Shown here piece after piece: positions 30,445 to 37,512 of a DNA stretch of 43,655 nucleotides. The stretch covers positions 1 to 43,655 of the IMG/VR virus record IMGVR_UViG_3300020152_000035, one strand, 5' to 3'. The position numbers and the translations under genes are program-made. Each line of letters starts with the position of its first letter. Position 1 is the stretch's first letter. The notes beneath the pieces were generated by a model. It searched no databases, had not been told where the DNA came from, and saw nothing but the letters and a program-made list of their open reading frames with translations. Origin of the DNA: a virus.

Positions 30445-30911
30445 TGGGAACAATCACTTTTGGCGAGCGCTTCTGGTCGAAAGTTGATCGATCCGCCGGG
30501 CCTGAGTCGTGCTGGTTGTGGAAGGCGTCAATCGATCGGGCGGGCTACGGAAAGTTTTCCTACGGCCACTCGCGCTGGGTCGGCGCGCACCGCGTTGCGT
30601 ACGAACTGGCAAACGGCCCCGCGCCGGGCCTGCACATTCTGCACTCGTGCGACAACCCGCCATGTGTGAACCCGGCGCACCTCCGCGCAGGAACTAACCA
30701 CGAAAACATCTTGGATGCAGTGGCGCGGCGCAGGATCAACCACGCCGGTGAACACAACGGGAACGCGCGTCTGTCCGCCGAGCAGGTGCGAGAGATTCGC
30801 GAGATCGACTGGTCTTCTGGCCTAACGAAGATCTCGGTCGCTCGTCGGTACGGCGTGTCCTACGAAACGATCCGCCAGATACGTAACGGCGAGAGATGGA
30901 GCTGCGCATGA
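30444..30911 (+). CDS. HNH homing endonuclease, rightward
   Basis: A 155-residue protein starting at ATG 30444 (TAATG with the preceding gene). FGERFWSKVDRSAGPE and CWLWKASIDRAGYGKFSYG lead into the HNH core AHRVAYELANGPAPG, LHSCDNPPCVNPAHL. The C-terminus is a helix-turn-helix (LSAEQVREIREIDWSSG, ISVARRYGVSYETIRQIRNG) like that in the leftward HNH at 15621-16142. It ends in ATGA with the next gene. The final CA-stop repeats the end of the interrupted upstream gene, so it may be an insertion like the other two. Confidence 0.9.
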   Translation: MGTITFGERFWSKVDRSAGPESCWLWKASIDRAGYGKFSYGHSRWVGAHRVAYELANGPAPGLHILHSCDNPPCVNPAHLRAGTNHENILDAVARRRINHAGEHNGNARLSAEQVREIREIDWSSGLTKISVARRYGVSYETIRQIRNGERWSCA

Positions 30912-31000
30912 ACGCGATCGTGATCGGCTTGCTGGTTTGGAGTGGGTTGTCGCTCGTGCTGGGACTCGGCCTCGGCCGTCTTCTGCGCGAGGAGGCCTAA
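30908..31000 (+). CDS. 30-residue membrane peptide
   Basis: ATG 30908 overlaps the HNH stop. One membrane helix: IVIGLLVWSGLSLVLGLGLG, then RLLREEA. Similar single-span mini-proteins precede surface or replication genes in many phages. The 80-base gap after it (31001-31080) contains a weak GAGG...CCTC hairpin and a Shine-Dalgarno. Confidence 0.5.
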   Translation: MNAIVIGLLVWSGLSLVLGLGLGRLLREEA

Positions 31001-31080
31001 AGGCAACGAGGCCGACGCGGTGACGCGCGCCGACCTCGTCTATTCCGCGCTCGCCGGTACGCGAGCAGGGAGGTTCCCCA

Positions 31081-31662
31081 ATGGTAACGAACAAGCGACT
31101 GCGACGCGTGGGCCTGATCGCCTCGGCGCTTCTGATGGCAGGACTCGTCGGTTTCGGTGCAGGGCAGGCGGAGGCAGGCTGCAAGCCGTCGAAGCCTGAG
31201 CACTGCCCCGGCGGCGTGTACCCGCCGAAGACCGCGACGAAAGCACCGACGAAGGCTCCAACTAAAGCCCCTACAAAGGCACCCACGAAGGTCCCGACCG
31301 TCGTTGCAACGCCAGTACCAGACGGGGGCGAGCCTGAGCCAACCCCGACCACAGTCGCTACGCCGGCAGGGACGCCGACTCCTACAGCGAGCGGGCCAAC
31401 GCCAGAGCAGGTGTGCGTCGAGGCGTTCGGGCCGGACGGCTGCCGCGTCGTTCCGCTGCCGCCGTACATGATCGACAGCTCCAAGCCTGCCCCGACCTTT
31501 GTCCCTAACACGCCGCTCGTACCGCGCCCGCCGAAAACCGGTAGCGCCGGACTCGCGGACGGCGAGGGGGAGTGGGCTACGGCCGGCGTCGCAGTCCTGC
31601 TGGTAGCGCTCGCGATCGCGGTGGTTGTCCTCGGGCGCGTGCTTGCGCGGGGCCGCAAATGA
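31081..31662 (+). CDS. secreted Pro/Thr-rich surface protein with sortase-like tail
   Basis: A 193-residue protein. Basic N-terminus and hydrophobic core (VGLIASALLMAGLVGFGAG) form a signal peptide cut near AEA-G. A TKAP repeat (five units) and a Pro/Thr-rich stalk follow. At about residues 152-157 RPPKTGS resembles an LPxTG sortase site, followed by a hydrophobic helix (AGVAVLLVALAIAVVVLG) and the basic tail RVLARGRK: a cell-wall sorting signal layout. It is likely displayed on the lysogen surface, perhaps for exclusion or adhesion. Whether a sortase accepts PPKTG is open. Confidence 0.65.
   Translation: MVTNKRLRRVGLIASALLMAGLVGFGAGQAEAGCKPSKPEHCPGGVYPPKTATKAPTKAPTKAPTKAPTKVPTVVATPVPDGGEPEPTPTTVATPAGTPTPTASGPTPEQVCVEAFGPDGCRVVPLPPYMIDSSKPAPTFVPNTPLVPRPPKTGSAGLADGEGEWATAGVAVLLVALAIAVVVLGRVLARGRK
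31237..31296 (+). repeat. five 12-bp in-frame repeats (TKAP)
   Basis: Units of 12 bases starting at 31237, ACGAAAGCACCG and variants differing mainly at third positions, encode TKAP x4 and TKVP in the surface-protein stalk. Confidence 0.8.
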
Positions 31663-31760
31663 CAGACGAGCAACGGTTCCGCCTCCGTGTGTGGGCGATG
31701 GCTGAACGCATCGAAGCATTCCAGCGCATGGCGCGGGAGTTCGCTGAAGGAGACCGGTGA
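31659..31760 (+). CDS. 33-residue unknown peptide
   Basis: ATG 31659 overlaps the previous stop and the end overlaps the next start. A single amphipathic helix: RFRLRVWAMAERIEAFQRMA. Two-sided coupling suggests translation. Function is unknown. Confidence 0.45.
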   Translation: MTDEQRFRLRVWAMAERIEAFQRMAREFAEGDR

Positions 31761-32053
31761 TGCGACACCTGAGACTGCTGAAGAACGAGCGCCCGCCCAC
31801 GCCGCGGAGCGTAGTCCAGCACAGCGAGAAGTCGGCGCTGGAACGCATCGATGATGCGATCGACTTCTTGGAGGACGCGCACCCGATGGCGGGACGCTCC
31901 CCGCTGATCGCCTCGGCGCTGCAGTTCCTCGAAGCCGCGCGTACCGACATCCAGTTCAAGCAGAGCAACGAGGTCGAGGACGAGGGGCCAGAGGGTTCGT
32001 TCCTCAAGTTGGCCGAAATCCTGATCGAGCGCGACGTGCTGAGGCTCCGATGA
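31760..32053 (+). CDS. 97-residue unknown helical protein
   Basis: ATG 31760 forms TGATG with the upstream stop. SALERIDDAIDFLEDAHPMAG and ASALQFLEAARTDIQF suggest helices; the C-terminus is charged. It belongs to the small-gene early operon. No family recognised. Confidence 0.5.
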   Translation: MRHLRLLKNERPPTPRSVVQHSEKSALERIDDAIDFLEDAHPMAGRSPLIASALQFLEAARTDIQFKQSNEVEDEGPEGSFLKLAEILIERDVLRLR

Positions 32054-32532
32054 GCTGGGCGACGCGCGAGGACTTGATGGCGGGTCGGCGGATCACGCCT
32101 GGCTCGAACGACACGGTGCGCGCCCGCGACGCACGCGCGGAACTCTACGGCTGGTCGCCTGAGTACCTCGCGGCCATGCAGGAGTACGAGCGCAAGGTCG
32201 CGAAGGGGTCGAAGGCGTGCGCGCGTGAGTTCACGAACGCCGCCGGCGAGCTGATCAAGATCATCGTCGACGTCACGCGCAGCACGGACGGCGGTCCGGT
32301 GGTCGTGTCCAGCAAGAACGCGATGCCGATGGGGAAGCACTTCAGGTTCGGTCAGCACGTCGAACTCCTCGACGTGTGGCGCGCGGCGGACGACTGGCTC
32401 GTCTCGCTGCCTGAGGACTACTGCCTGGACATCTCCTGCTCAGACCTCCGCGCGCACGAGTGGTCACGATTCATTCGTGACTACCTCTCGAAGGTGCCTT
32501 GTGTCGCAGTACCGGCTAAGGATTCCGAGTGA
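32050..32532 (+). CDS. 160-residue unknown protein
   Basis: Overlaps the previous gene by ATGA. Mixed alpha/beta: WSPEYLAAMQEYERKVAKGSK, LIKIIVDVTRSTDGGPVVV, and a late LDISCSDLRAHEWSRFI. No motif I can assign. Its length and tight coupling on both sides make it a real gene. Confidence 0.55.
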   Translation: MSWATREDLMAGRRITPGSNDTVRARDARAELYGWSPEYLAAMQEYERKVAKGSKACAREFTNAAGELIKIIVDVTRSTDGGPVVVSSKNAMPMGKHFRFGQHVELLDVWRAADDWLVSLPEDYCLDISCSDLRAHEWSRFIRDYLSKVPCVAVPAKDSE

Positions 32533-32678
32533 TGCGGCTGTTTCTGTACGCAGTGCTCGGCGTCATCGCGTGGTTGCTCGTCGGGTGGGCGCTGCCAGAC
32601 CTGTCCTTCTGGAGGCAGTTCGCGCTGTTCGTGGGAGTCAGCTTGCTCTCGGTCGATCTGGATGGAGTTGGCAAATGA
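32532..32678 (+). CDS. 48-residue two-span membrane protein
   Basis: ATG 32532 forms TGATG. FLYAVLGVIAWLLVGWALP and FALFVGVSLLSVDL are hydrophobic segments. It resembles small holin-like or superinfection-exclusion peptides, but no family is recognised. Confidence 0.5.
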   Translation: MRLFLYAVLGVIAWLLVGWALPDLSFWRQFALFVGVSLLSVDLDGVGK

Positions 32679-32764
32679 CGTTTCTCCTATTGCTGGGGCT
32701 GATGACGTCCGTTGCGTGTGTTGAGTGCTGGCGGCAGTGGCGCACGGGGGCGCTCGAAGGATGA
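32675..32764 (+). CDS. 29-residue membrane peptide
   Basis: ATG 32675 overlaps the previous stop (ATGA). MTFLLLLGLMTSVACVECW is hydrophobic with two Cys (VACVEC), then a basic tail. It ends in ATGA with the next gene. Function is unknown. Confidence 0.45.
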   Translation: MTFLLLLGLMTSVACVECWRQWRTGALEG

Positions 32765-33108
32765 CGAGCGAAAGCCCGTTCGGTCGCGTGACGCTCTCGG
32801 CGGCGCTGCCTGGTCTGCCTGACTGGCGGATCGAGGTCGAGGTGCGCGAGGGCTTCCGCCCGTTCGTGGCCGCGCGCGCGTTCGAGGAGCAGTACGTCGC
32901 GACGTTCGGGCGTGACGCGATCGACCTCGCGCTGCAGCCACCGCCGCCGGCCGCGCCGCAGGCGCCATCTTCGGCGTCACCGTCCGCGCCACCGAAATGC
33001 AACCTGCACAACCGCGCGATGAAGGCGAGCGAGAAGGTGCCGGGGCAGTGGTACTGCACGGCCAAGCTCGCGGATCAGTCCTACTGCTCGGAGAAGGTGG
33101 GGCCGTAG
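32761..33108 (+). CDS. unknown protein with C-terminal zinc ribbon
   Basis: A 115-residue protein. Residues 1-60 are alpha/beta (WRIEVEVREGFRPFV, FEEQYVATFG); a Pro/Ala linker follows; the end has CNLHNRAMKASEKVPGQWYC and SYCSEKV, a C-x2-H/C-x-C zinc ribbon seen in phage replication-region proteins. It probably binds nucleic acid. ATG 32761 overlaps the previous stop. Confidence 0.6.
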   Translation: MTSESPFGRVTLSAALPGLPDWRIEVEVREGFRPFVAARAFEEQYVATFGRDAIDLALQPPPPAAPQAPSSASPSAPPKCNLHNRAMKASEKVPGQWYCTAKLADQSYCSEKVGP

Positions 33109-33306
33109 ATGCCGCACCTCGCCGACCTGCACGGCAATCCGATGACGTGGGACGAGTTGTACGACCGTCTCGCTGAGTACCACGCCGCGCAGGAGCGGAT
33201 CGACCTCAACCTGCCAGTCTACAACTGCGTCACGCCAGGCTGCCAGCGGCGCCAGGTGCGAGGCCGCTACTGCCACACGCACTACTTCAGAACACGGATC
33301 GCCTGA
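33109..33306 (+). CDS. small protein with a zinc-knuckle end
   Basis: A 65-residue protein. WDELYDRLAEYHAAQERIDL is helical. CVTPGCQRRQVRGRYCHTHYF matches the C-x4-C-x8-C-x2-HY knuckle of the HNH nucleases at 325 and 22811. It may be a stand-alone DNA-binding cofactor. TGATG coupling at the end. Confidence 0.55.
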   Translation: MPHLADLHGNPMTWDELYDRLAEYHAAQERIDLNLPVYNCVTPGCQRRQVRGRYCHTHYFRTRIA

Positions 33307-33794
33307 TGGCAGAGAAGCGCTGCGCGCGCCGGGACTGCGGTGCCAAAAAAAACCATCCGATCCACCTGCGGATCACACCGGGGCACCACGAGTTCGAGGA
33401 CGCGCGCCCCGTGGGGATCAAGGCGGTCAGCGACGACCGCGCCGCGTACCAACGCACGCAGCAGCACAAGGATGCCTACGCCGGCCTGGGTGACGTGTGC
33501 CTGGCACATGCAGCGGGAGCTCCCGGTCAGTGCGGCGGCGGGATCGTCCCGCACCACGTGTTCGCGCGCGGTCAGGCGGGCGGGCAAGAGGCAGCTGAGG
33601 ACGGCTGGCCGGTGATCGCGGTGTGCGCCTACTTCAACGGTGACGTCGAGGCGAAAGCGCGCGTGCGGCAATGGGCGCAGGACAACACGTTCATTTGGTC
33701 GCAGGACCGCAACGAGTACCCGTTCCGGATCAACGCGGCAATGGCGCGGCGCATTCGAGAGGAGCGCGCGAACAAAGCGCCGACGCGCATCTAA
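33306..33794 (+). CDS. HNH-like or NinG-like protein, degenerate
   Basis: A 162-residue protein. Early CARRDC and HPIHLRITPGHHEFED suggest a zinc site; the middle CGGGIVPHHVFARGQAGG, VIAVCAYFNGD resembles an HNH motif (HH plus a later Cys/Asn), but the final His is missing. A helical basic C-terminus follows. It is possibly a nuclease relative. Confidence in function is low. Confidence 0.5.
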   Translation: MAEKRCARRDCGAKKNHPIHLRITPGHHEFEDARPVGIKAVSDDRAAYQRTQQHKDAYAGLGDVCLAHAAGAPGQCGGGIVPHHVFARGQAGGQEAAEDGWPVIAVCAYFNGDVEAKARVRQWAQDNTFIWSQDRNEYPFRINAAMARRIREERANKAPTRI

Positions 33795-33821
33795 AAAGCG
33801 ATTAGTTAGTAGGGGGACAGC

Positions 33822-34469
33822 ATGGTTTCGACGGAGACAAGCACGAACGGTCACACACCAGCAGCGCCCACGGCGCGAAGGGTGGCACGGCCAGAAGCAA
33901 TCGCGGTCGAAGTTCCGCAGATCGATGTGCGGCAGATGGAGATCACGCTGATTGGCGACTCTCCGCTGATCGTGCATCGGTGGTCTGAGAAGGCCAAGAA
34001 GGAAATGCTCGACAAGCAAATGAAGAAGGCCAAGACGGCCAAGGATGCGAAGGACCCGGAGCAGGACTACCAGGACTCGCTCTACAAGCTCGACGGCGGA
34101 GGGTTCGGCTTCCCGTGCGTGGCGTTCAAGGCTGCGGCGGTAGGGGCGTGCCGCTTCGCGGACATGAAGATGACCGAGGCGCGCGGCGCCTTCCACGTCG
34201 TGGGTGAGTTCGCCGTGATCGACGGCGCTCCCTCGATGCGCGAGGACATGGTGCGCGTGGGGATGGGGACTGCGGACATCCGTTACCGCGGGGAGTTCAA
34301 GCAGTGGAAGACCACGCTGACCATCTCCTACAACGCCGCAGCATTCTCGCCGGCGCAGATCATCAACCTCTTCAACATCGCTGGTTTCGGCGTCGGCGTC
34401 GGTGAGTGGCGTCCTGAAAAGGACGGCTCTTACGGGCGGTTCCACGTCCAGACGAGCGAAGAGAACTAG
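33822..34469 (+). CDS. conserved phage protein of unknown function
   Basis: A 215-residue protein preceded by AGTAGGGGGACAGC. Conserved-looking blocks: LIGDSPLIVHRWSEKAKKEML, EARGAFHVVGEFAVIDGAP, REDMVRVGMGTADIRYRG, and a C-terminal AGFGVGVGEWRPEKDG. This family recurs in phage genomes near recombination or replication genes. The Gly-rich C-terminal loop and N-terminal strand recall RAMP-type (Cas5/7-like) folds; that is a guess. Its stop codon is the start of a pentanucleotide array. Confidence 0.65.
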   Translation: MVSTETSTNGHTPAAPTARRVARPEAIAVEVPQIDVRQMEITLIGDSPLIVHRWSEKAKKEMLDKQMKKAKTAKDAKDPEQDYQDSLYKLDGGGFGFPCVAFKAAAVGACRFADMKMTEARGAFHVVGEFAVIDGAPSMREDMVRVGMGTADIRYRGEFKQWKTTLTISYNAAAFSPAQIINLFNIAGFGVGVGEWRPEKDGSYGRFHVQTSEEN

Positions 34470-34772
34470 GCAGGCTAGGCCCGTTCGGGCCCGGCTTGGC
34501 GAGGACAGGCGTGGTCAGGCGAGTTGAGGCAGTCGAGTTTAGGCGCGGCGAGGACGGGTAGGTCGCGGTTAGTCGTGGCAGGGCAGGCGAGGCGATGTAT
34601 GGCGAAGCACGTCGTGTCTTGGTGGAGCGATGCAAGGCAGGCGAGTCCCGGCGAGGCGCGTCACGGCTTCGCACGGCACGCAAAGGCAAGGCGATGCAGG
34701 GCAGGCGGGGCATGGTGGTGCAAGGCAAGCGACGTCGCGGCTAGGTGTGTCTGGGCAGGCGGGGAAACCAGA
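34466..34772 (+). repeat. G-rich degenerate pentanucleotide array 1
   Basis: About 300 bases without a convincing gene. From CTAGGCAGGC (34466-34475, holding the previous stop) on, the sequence runs in 5-base phase, units like AGGCG, TGGCG, AGGAC, AGGCA with drift, G far more frequent than C on this strand. The last 20 bases before the next gene hold a purine-rich Shine-Dalgarno. Frames inside are low-complexity and show no domain. Confidence 0.75.
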
Positions 34773-34792
34773 GTCGATGAAAGGAACGAACG

Positions 34793-35284
34793 ATGAAGTT
34801 TGAGTACCGAGGTCCGGGTGCTCCGAAGGACATCCCGGCTGGGGTGACTGGCGCAGAGCTCACGCGTATCGCCGAGCGCGACGGTGGAATCGTCCCGAGC
34901 GCAGTGGTCGAGGAAGCGCGTCCGGAAGATGCGCCGCTGCACAGCGCGTTCGAATGGGACGACTCGATCGCGGCCGAGGAGTACCGACAGCAGCAGGCCC
35001 GGCAACTCGTGCGGGCAGTCGTGCTCGTGTCGGAGCCTGAGCGCAACGAGACAGCGCCCGTCGTGCGCGCGTTCGTCAGCATCCGCAACACGGCAGGTGC
35101 AACTCCTCAGTCGCGGCTCTACAAGCCGACGCTAGACGTGCTGGCGAACCCAGACGAGGCGGAGCAGGTGAAGCGTCGCCTGCGCAACGAAGTGATCGCG
35201 CTGCGCCAGCGCTACATGAGCCTGCTGGAACTCGACGAGTCAGTCAGTGGCGCATTCCAGGTGCTGGAGCGTGCCGTCGCCTAG
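34793..35284 (+). CDS. conserved phage protein between the arrays
   Basis: A 163-residue protein with GAAAGGAA before ATG 34793. AELTRIAERDGGIVPSAVVEEA, then LHSAFEWDDSIAAEEYRQQQAR and LVRAVVLVS are hallmarks of a phage protein family that I have no function for. The C-terminus is helical (ALRQRYMSLLELDES). Enclosed on both sides by pentanucleotide arrays, it may act with them or with its upstream neighbour. Confidence 0.65.
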   Translation: MKFEYRGPGAPKDIPAGVTGAELTRIAERDGGIVPSAVVEEARPEDAPLHSAFEWDDSIAAEEYRQQQARQLVRAVVLVSEPERNETAPVVRAFVSIRNTAGATPQSRLYKPTLDVLANPDEAEQVKRRLRNEVIALRQRYMSLLELDESVSGAFQVLERAVA

Positions 35285-35495
35285 GCAGGCGAGGCTTGTC
35301 GCGGCATGTCGAGGCTCTGCACGGCGGGGTATGGCAGGCGCGGACAGGCAAGGCTTGGCTCGTCATGGCGTTGCTTGGCGTGGCAGGCGCGGCAGCGCAC
35401 GGCGGGTTCGGGTTTGGCGTGGCAAGGCAGGCTCGGCGTGGTGAGTTGGGGTCCGGCTCGTCGTGGCACGGCGAGGCTGGTTCGGAACGCAAAGG
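35281..35495 (+). repeat. G-rich degenerate pentanucleotide array 2
   Basis: About 215 bases starting with the same CTAGGCAGGC (35281-35290) that holds the previous stop. Units such as GGCTT, GTCGC, GGCAT, GTCGA, GGCTC run in 5-base phase with slips. It ends just before the DnaA-like gene. No credible gene inside. Confidence 0.75.
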
Positions 35496-35504
35496 GGGCC
35501 TTCC

Positions 35505-35963
35505 GTGACAGGGGCAGAACAACAGGAACAGACGGGCCGCGAGGAGTACGTGCAGGAACTCGTGCGCCAGGCTGCGCGTGCGATGGGCGTCACCCCGGAC
35601 GCGATCTATGGACCGCGGCGTGAGCAGGCGATCGTCGAGGCACGCTGGGCGGTGATAGCGCGGCTATATGAGCAGGGCTGGGGCCTCGTGGACATTGGGC
35701 GCGCGCTGGGCCGCGACCACTCCTCGATTCACCACGCGCTGCAACGCATCGAACCCAGGATGCGGATGAACGAAGACTTCCGAGACCTCATCGGTGGCCT
35801 CCCGGCGTTCAGCCACGTCCTCCGCACGCCAACAACCGCGCAACTCATGGAGCGCCTCGCGGTGCTTCGCGACGAAGCGCGCTCGATCGCGGAACAACTC
35901 GACGCGCGCCTCGACGACCTCGAAGGCCGCTTCCGCTCCCCGCTGATTGCGAGGGCATCATGA
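35505..35963 (+). CDS. DnaA domain IV-like protein
   Basis: A 152-residue protein. EEYVQELVRQAARAMGVTPDAI, then RREQAIVEARWAVIARLYEQG, IGRALGRDHSSIHHALQRIE is the DnaA C-terminal DNA-binding helix-turn-helix with its DHSS/THxH-like signature. No AAA+ ATPase part is present. The C-terminal third is a coiled coil (RLAVLRDEARSIAEQLDARL). It may bind origin-like sequences, possibly the neighbouring arrays. GTG 35505 follows GGGGG at good spacing. Confidence 0.78.
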   Translation: MTGAEQQEQTGREEYVQELVRQAARAMGVTPDAIYGPRREQAIVEARWAVIARLYEQGWGLVDIGRALGRDHSSIHHALQRIEPRMRMNEDFRDLIGGLPAFSHVLRTPTTAQLMERLAVLRDEARSIAEQLDARLDDLEGRFRSPLIARAS

Positions 35964-36139
35964 CCACGCCAAAGGTGCTCGTCCGTCACGGTCCATACGT
36001 CCGCAAGGCAGCGGCATCGAACGTCGCGCCGCTGTGCCTGGGTGGGTGCGGTACGGGGACGTTCTCGGTGTGCATGACCTGCCGCGAGAACGTCTGCGGG
36101 CGCTGCCTCGCCGGTCACGTCTGCGAGGCAGTCCGGTGA
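35960..36139 (+). CDS. Cys-rich zinc-binding small protein
   Basis: A 59-residue protein: CLGGCGTGTFSVCMTCRENV and CGRCLAGHVC give seven Cys and a His, likely two zinc sites (B-box or ribbon-like). Overlaps by ATGA and GTGA. Function unknown, perhaps nucleic-acid or protein binding. Confidence 0.55.
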   Translation: MTTPKVLVRHGPYVRKAAASNVAPLCLGGCGTGTFSVCMTCRENVCGRCLAGHVCEAVR

Positions 36140-36645
36140 GCGCGAACGACCGCACGGGTGTCGGCGCGGGGAGCGCGGAGTGGGGCACGCCGCCCGATCT
36201 CTTCGCCCGCCTGCATCGGCGCTTCAAGTTCGACTACGACGCCTTCGCCAGCCACGAGAACGCGCTCTGCAGCATGTACTCGACGAGGGACGGCACGTTC
36301 GGCAAGTTGCTCCACCCACCGGACGAGCCGGCGCAGATCAGTGGACTCGACGGCCTGACCTACGACTGGTCAGGCCTGCGCGTGTTCATGAACCCGCCCT
36401 ACTCGCGCGGGCTGATCGAGCAGTGCATCGAGAAAGCCTATGAGGAGCGGGAGCGCGCGGACATCATCGTCGCGCTGATCCCCGCCTCGACCGAGACGCA
36501 GTGGTTCCAGCGGTTCATTCTGCCGCACTGCCACATCGACTGGCTCGCCAAGCGCGTCCGCTACATCGATCCGGTCACGAAGCAGCCGGGGCAATCCCCG
36601 CCGTCTGGCTCCGTGATCGCCGTGTTCAAGGCTCCCCTGCAATGA
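36136..36645 (+). CDS. phage DNA N6-adenine methyltransferase (Dam-type)
   Basis: A 169-residue protein from GTG 36136. EWGTPPDLFARLHRRFKFDYDAF is the typical start of the phage Dam family (PF05869-like); RVFMNPPYSRGLIEQ holds the NPPY catalytic motif; IIVALIPASTETQWFQRFI and PPSGSVIAVF complete the family layout. It methylates adenine, probably to protect DNA from restriction or mark it for regulation. Confidence 0.85.
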   Translation: MSANDRTGVGAGSAEWGTPPDLFARLHRRFKFDYDAFASHENALCSMYSTRDGTFGKLLHPPDEPAQISGLDGLTYDWSGLRVFMNPPYSRGLIEQCIEKAYEERERADIIVALIPASTETQWFQRFILPHCHIDWLAKRVRYIDPVTKQPGQSPPSGSVIAVFKAPLQ

Positions 36646-36672
36646 CACCGACCCCTCCCCCGAGGGCCTCCC

Positions 36673-37512
36673 ATGAACGAACCGATCCCCCTGCGACCAG
36701 AGCGAGCGGAGCCTGCTCGTGATCCAGGTCGAGGGCCGCTAGCCATGTACCGCTACCTGCTCGGGCGTGCCGAGGACGGCTCTGTCGTGGCGTCCTACAG
36801 CGAGCTCGGGGCGCCGTTCGGCGTGAAGGAAGGTGCGGCCTCCGACTGGTGCGCGCCGCTGGTCGCCGCCGGCTGTGTGGCCAAGCAGTTCAACGGGCCG
36901 GGCCCGCTGCGCTGGGTTCCGCTGGTCAGCATCGAGGCTGCCGAGCAGATGCTGGTCGGTACCAACCAGACCACCGAGCAAGGTACTGGGCAGCAGTCCT
37001 CGCGCGGGGGCGCGCAGGCACGCGATACCGTTTCTTCTTCCTCGTCCTCCTCTTCCTCGGCGGTCGACCTACCAACCAGTACCTACCAACCAAGCAACCT
37101 GCTCCCCTACGCTCCCGGCCTCACGGTCGAGGGCGTGCTGACCAAGCTCGGACTGCGCTACGAGCACTCGACTGTCGTCGCCTTCCGCGCTCTGACGGTC
37201 GAGCAGCAGGTCGAGGCGATCCGCAAGTTCCAGCATGGCGGGCCGAGCGGTCCCGGCCGGTCGAACCAGTACATGCGCACCTGCATCGATGACGTGCTCA
37301 CGCCGGCCCGTGCCGCGTTGCTGCCTGACTTCGTGCTCGACGCGCCGCTCCCCTCGACGCCGCATGAACCGTCGAATTATCGAGTTACCGAATTACCGGA
37401 AGTTGATAAAACACCGTTCGTAGCGCCGCCTGCAGTCCCTGTGCCTGCTCGCTCGCTCGCTCGTCGTGTAGGTCTGCGCGTGGCGGAAGCTGTTGTGAGG
37501 TGGCTCTCGTGA
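36673..37512 (+). CDS. replication-module protein with winged-helix-like start
   Basis: A 279-residue protein. Residues about 20-85 suggest a winged helix (AMYRYLLGRAEDGSVV, YSELGAPFGVKEGAASDW, LVAAGCVAKQFN). A nine-Ser run (about 120) separates a helical C-terminal half (LTVEGVLTKLGLRYEHS, VEQQVEAIRKFQHGG). This resembles phage replication-initiator or helicase-loader architecture. The exact role is not resolved. Start ATG 36673 follows GAGGG. Confidence 0.5.
   Translation: MNEPIPLRPERAEPARDPGRGPLAMYRYLLGRAEDGSVVASYSELGAPFGVKEGAASDWCAPLVAAGCVAKQFNGPGPLRWVPLVSIEAAEQMLVGTNQTTEQGTGQQSSRGGAQARDTVSSSSSSSSSAVDLPTSTYQPSNLLPYAPGLTVEGVLTKLGLRYEHSTVVAFRALTVEQQVEAIRKFQHGGPSGPGRSNQYMRTCIDDVLTPARAALLPDFVLDAPLPSTPHEPSNYRVTELPEVDKTPFVAPPAVPVPARSLARRVGLRVAEAVVRWLS

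Noticed and set aside
30997-32358. 453-residue leftward frame
   Set aside because: Antisense of the surface protein and small early genes, low-complexity, no domain; the plus strand shows signal peptide, repeats and coupled starts.
33282-34445. 387-residue leftward frame
   Set aside because: Antisense of two plus-strand genes, one in a conserved phage family.
34524-35508. several short frames inside the pentanucleotide arrays
   Set aside because: They are by-products of the periodic G-rich sequence: Arg/Gly/Ala-rich on one strand, Pro/Arg/Ser-rich on the other, no plausible starts or domains.
36642-36722. 26-codon Pro/Thr-rich frame overlapping the methyltransferase stop
   Set aside because: Out of frame with the well-supported gene at 36673 and without recognisable features.
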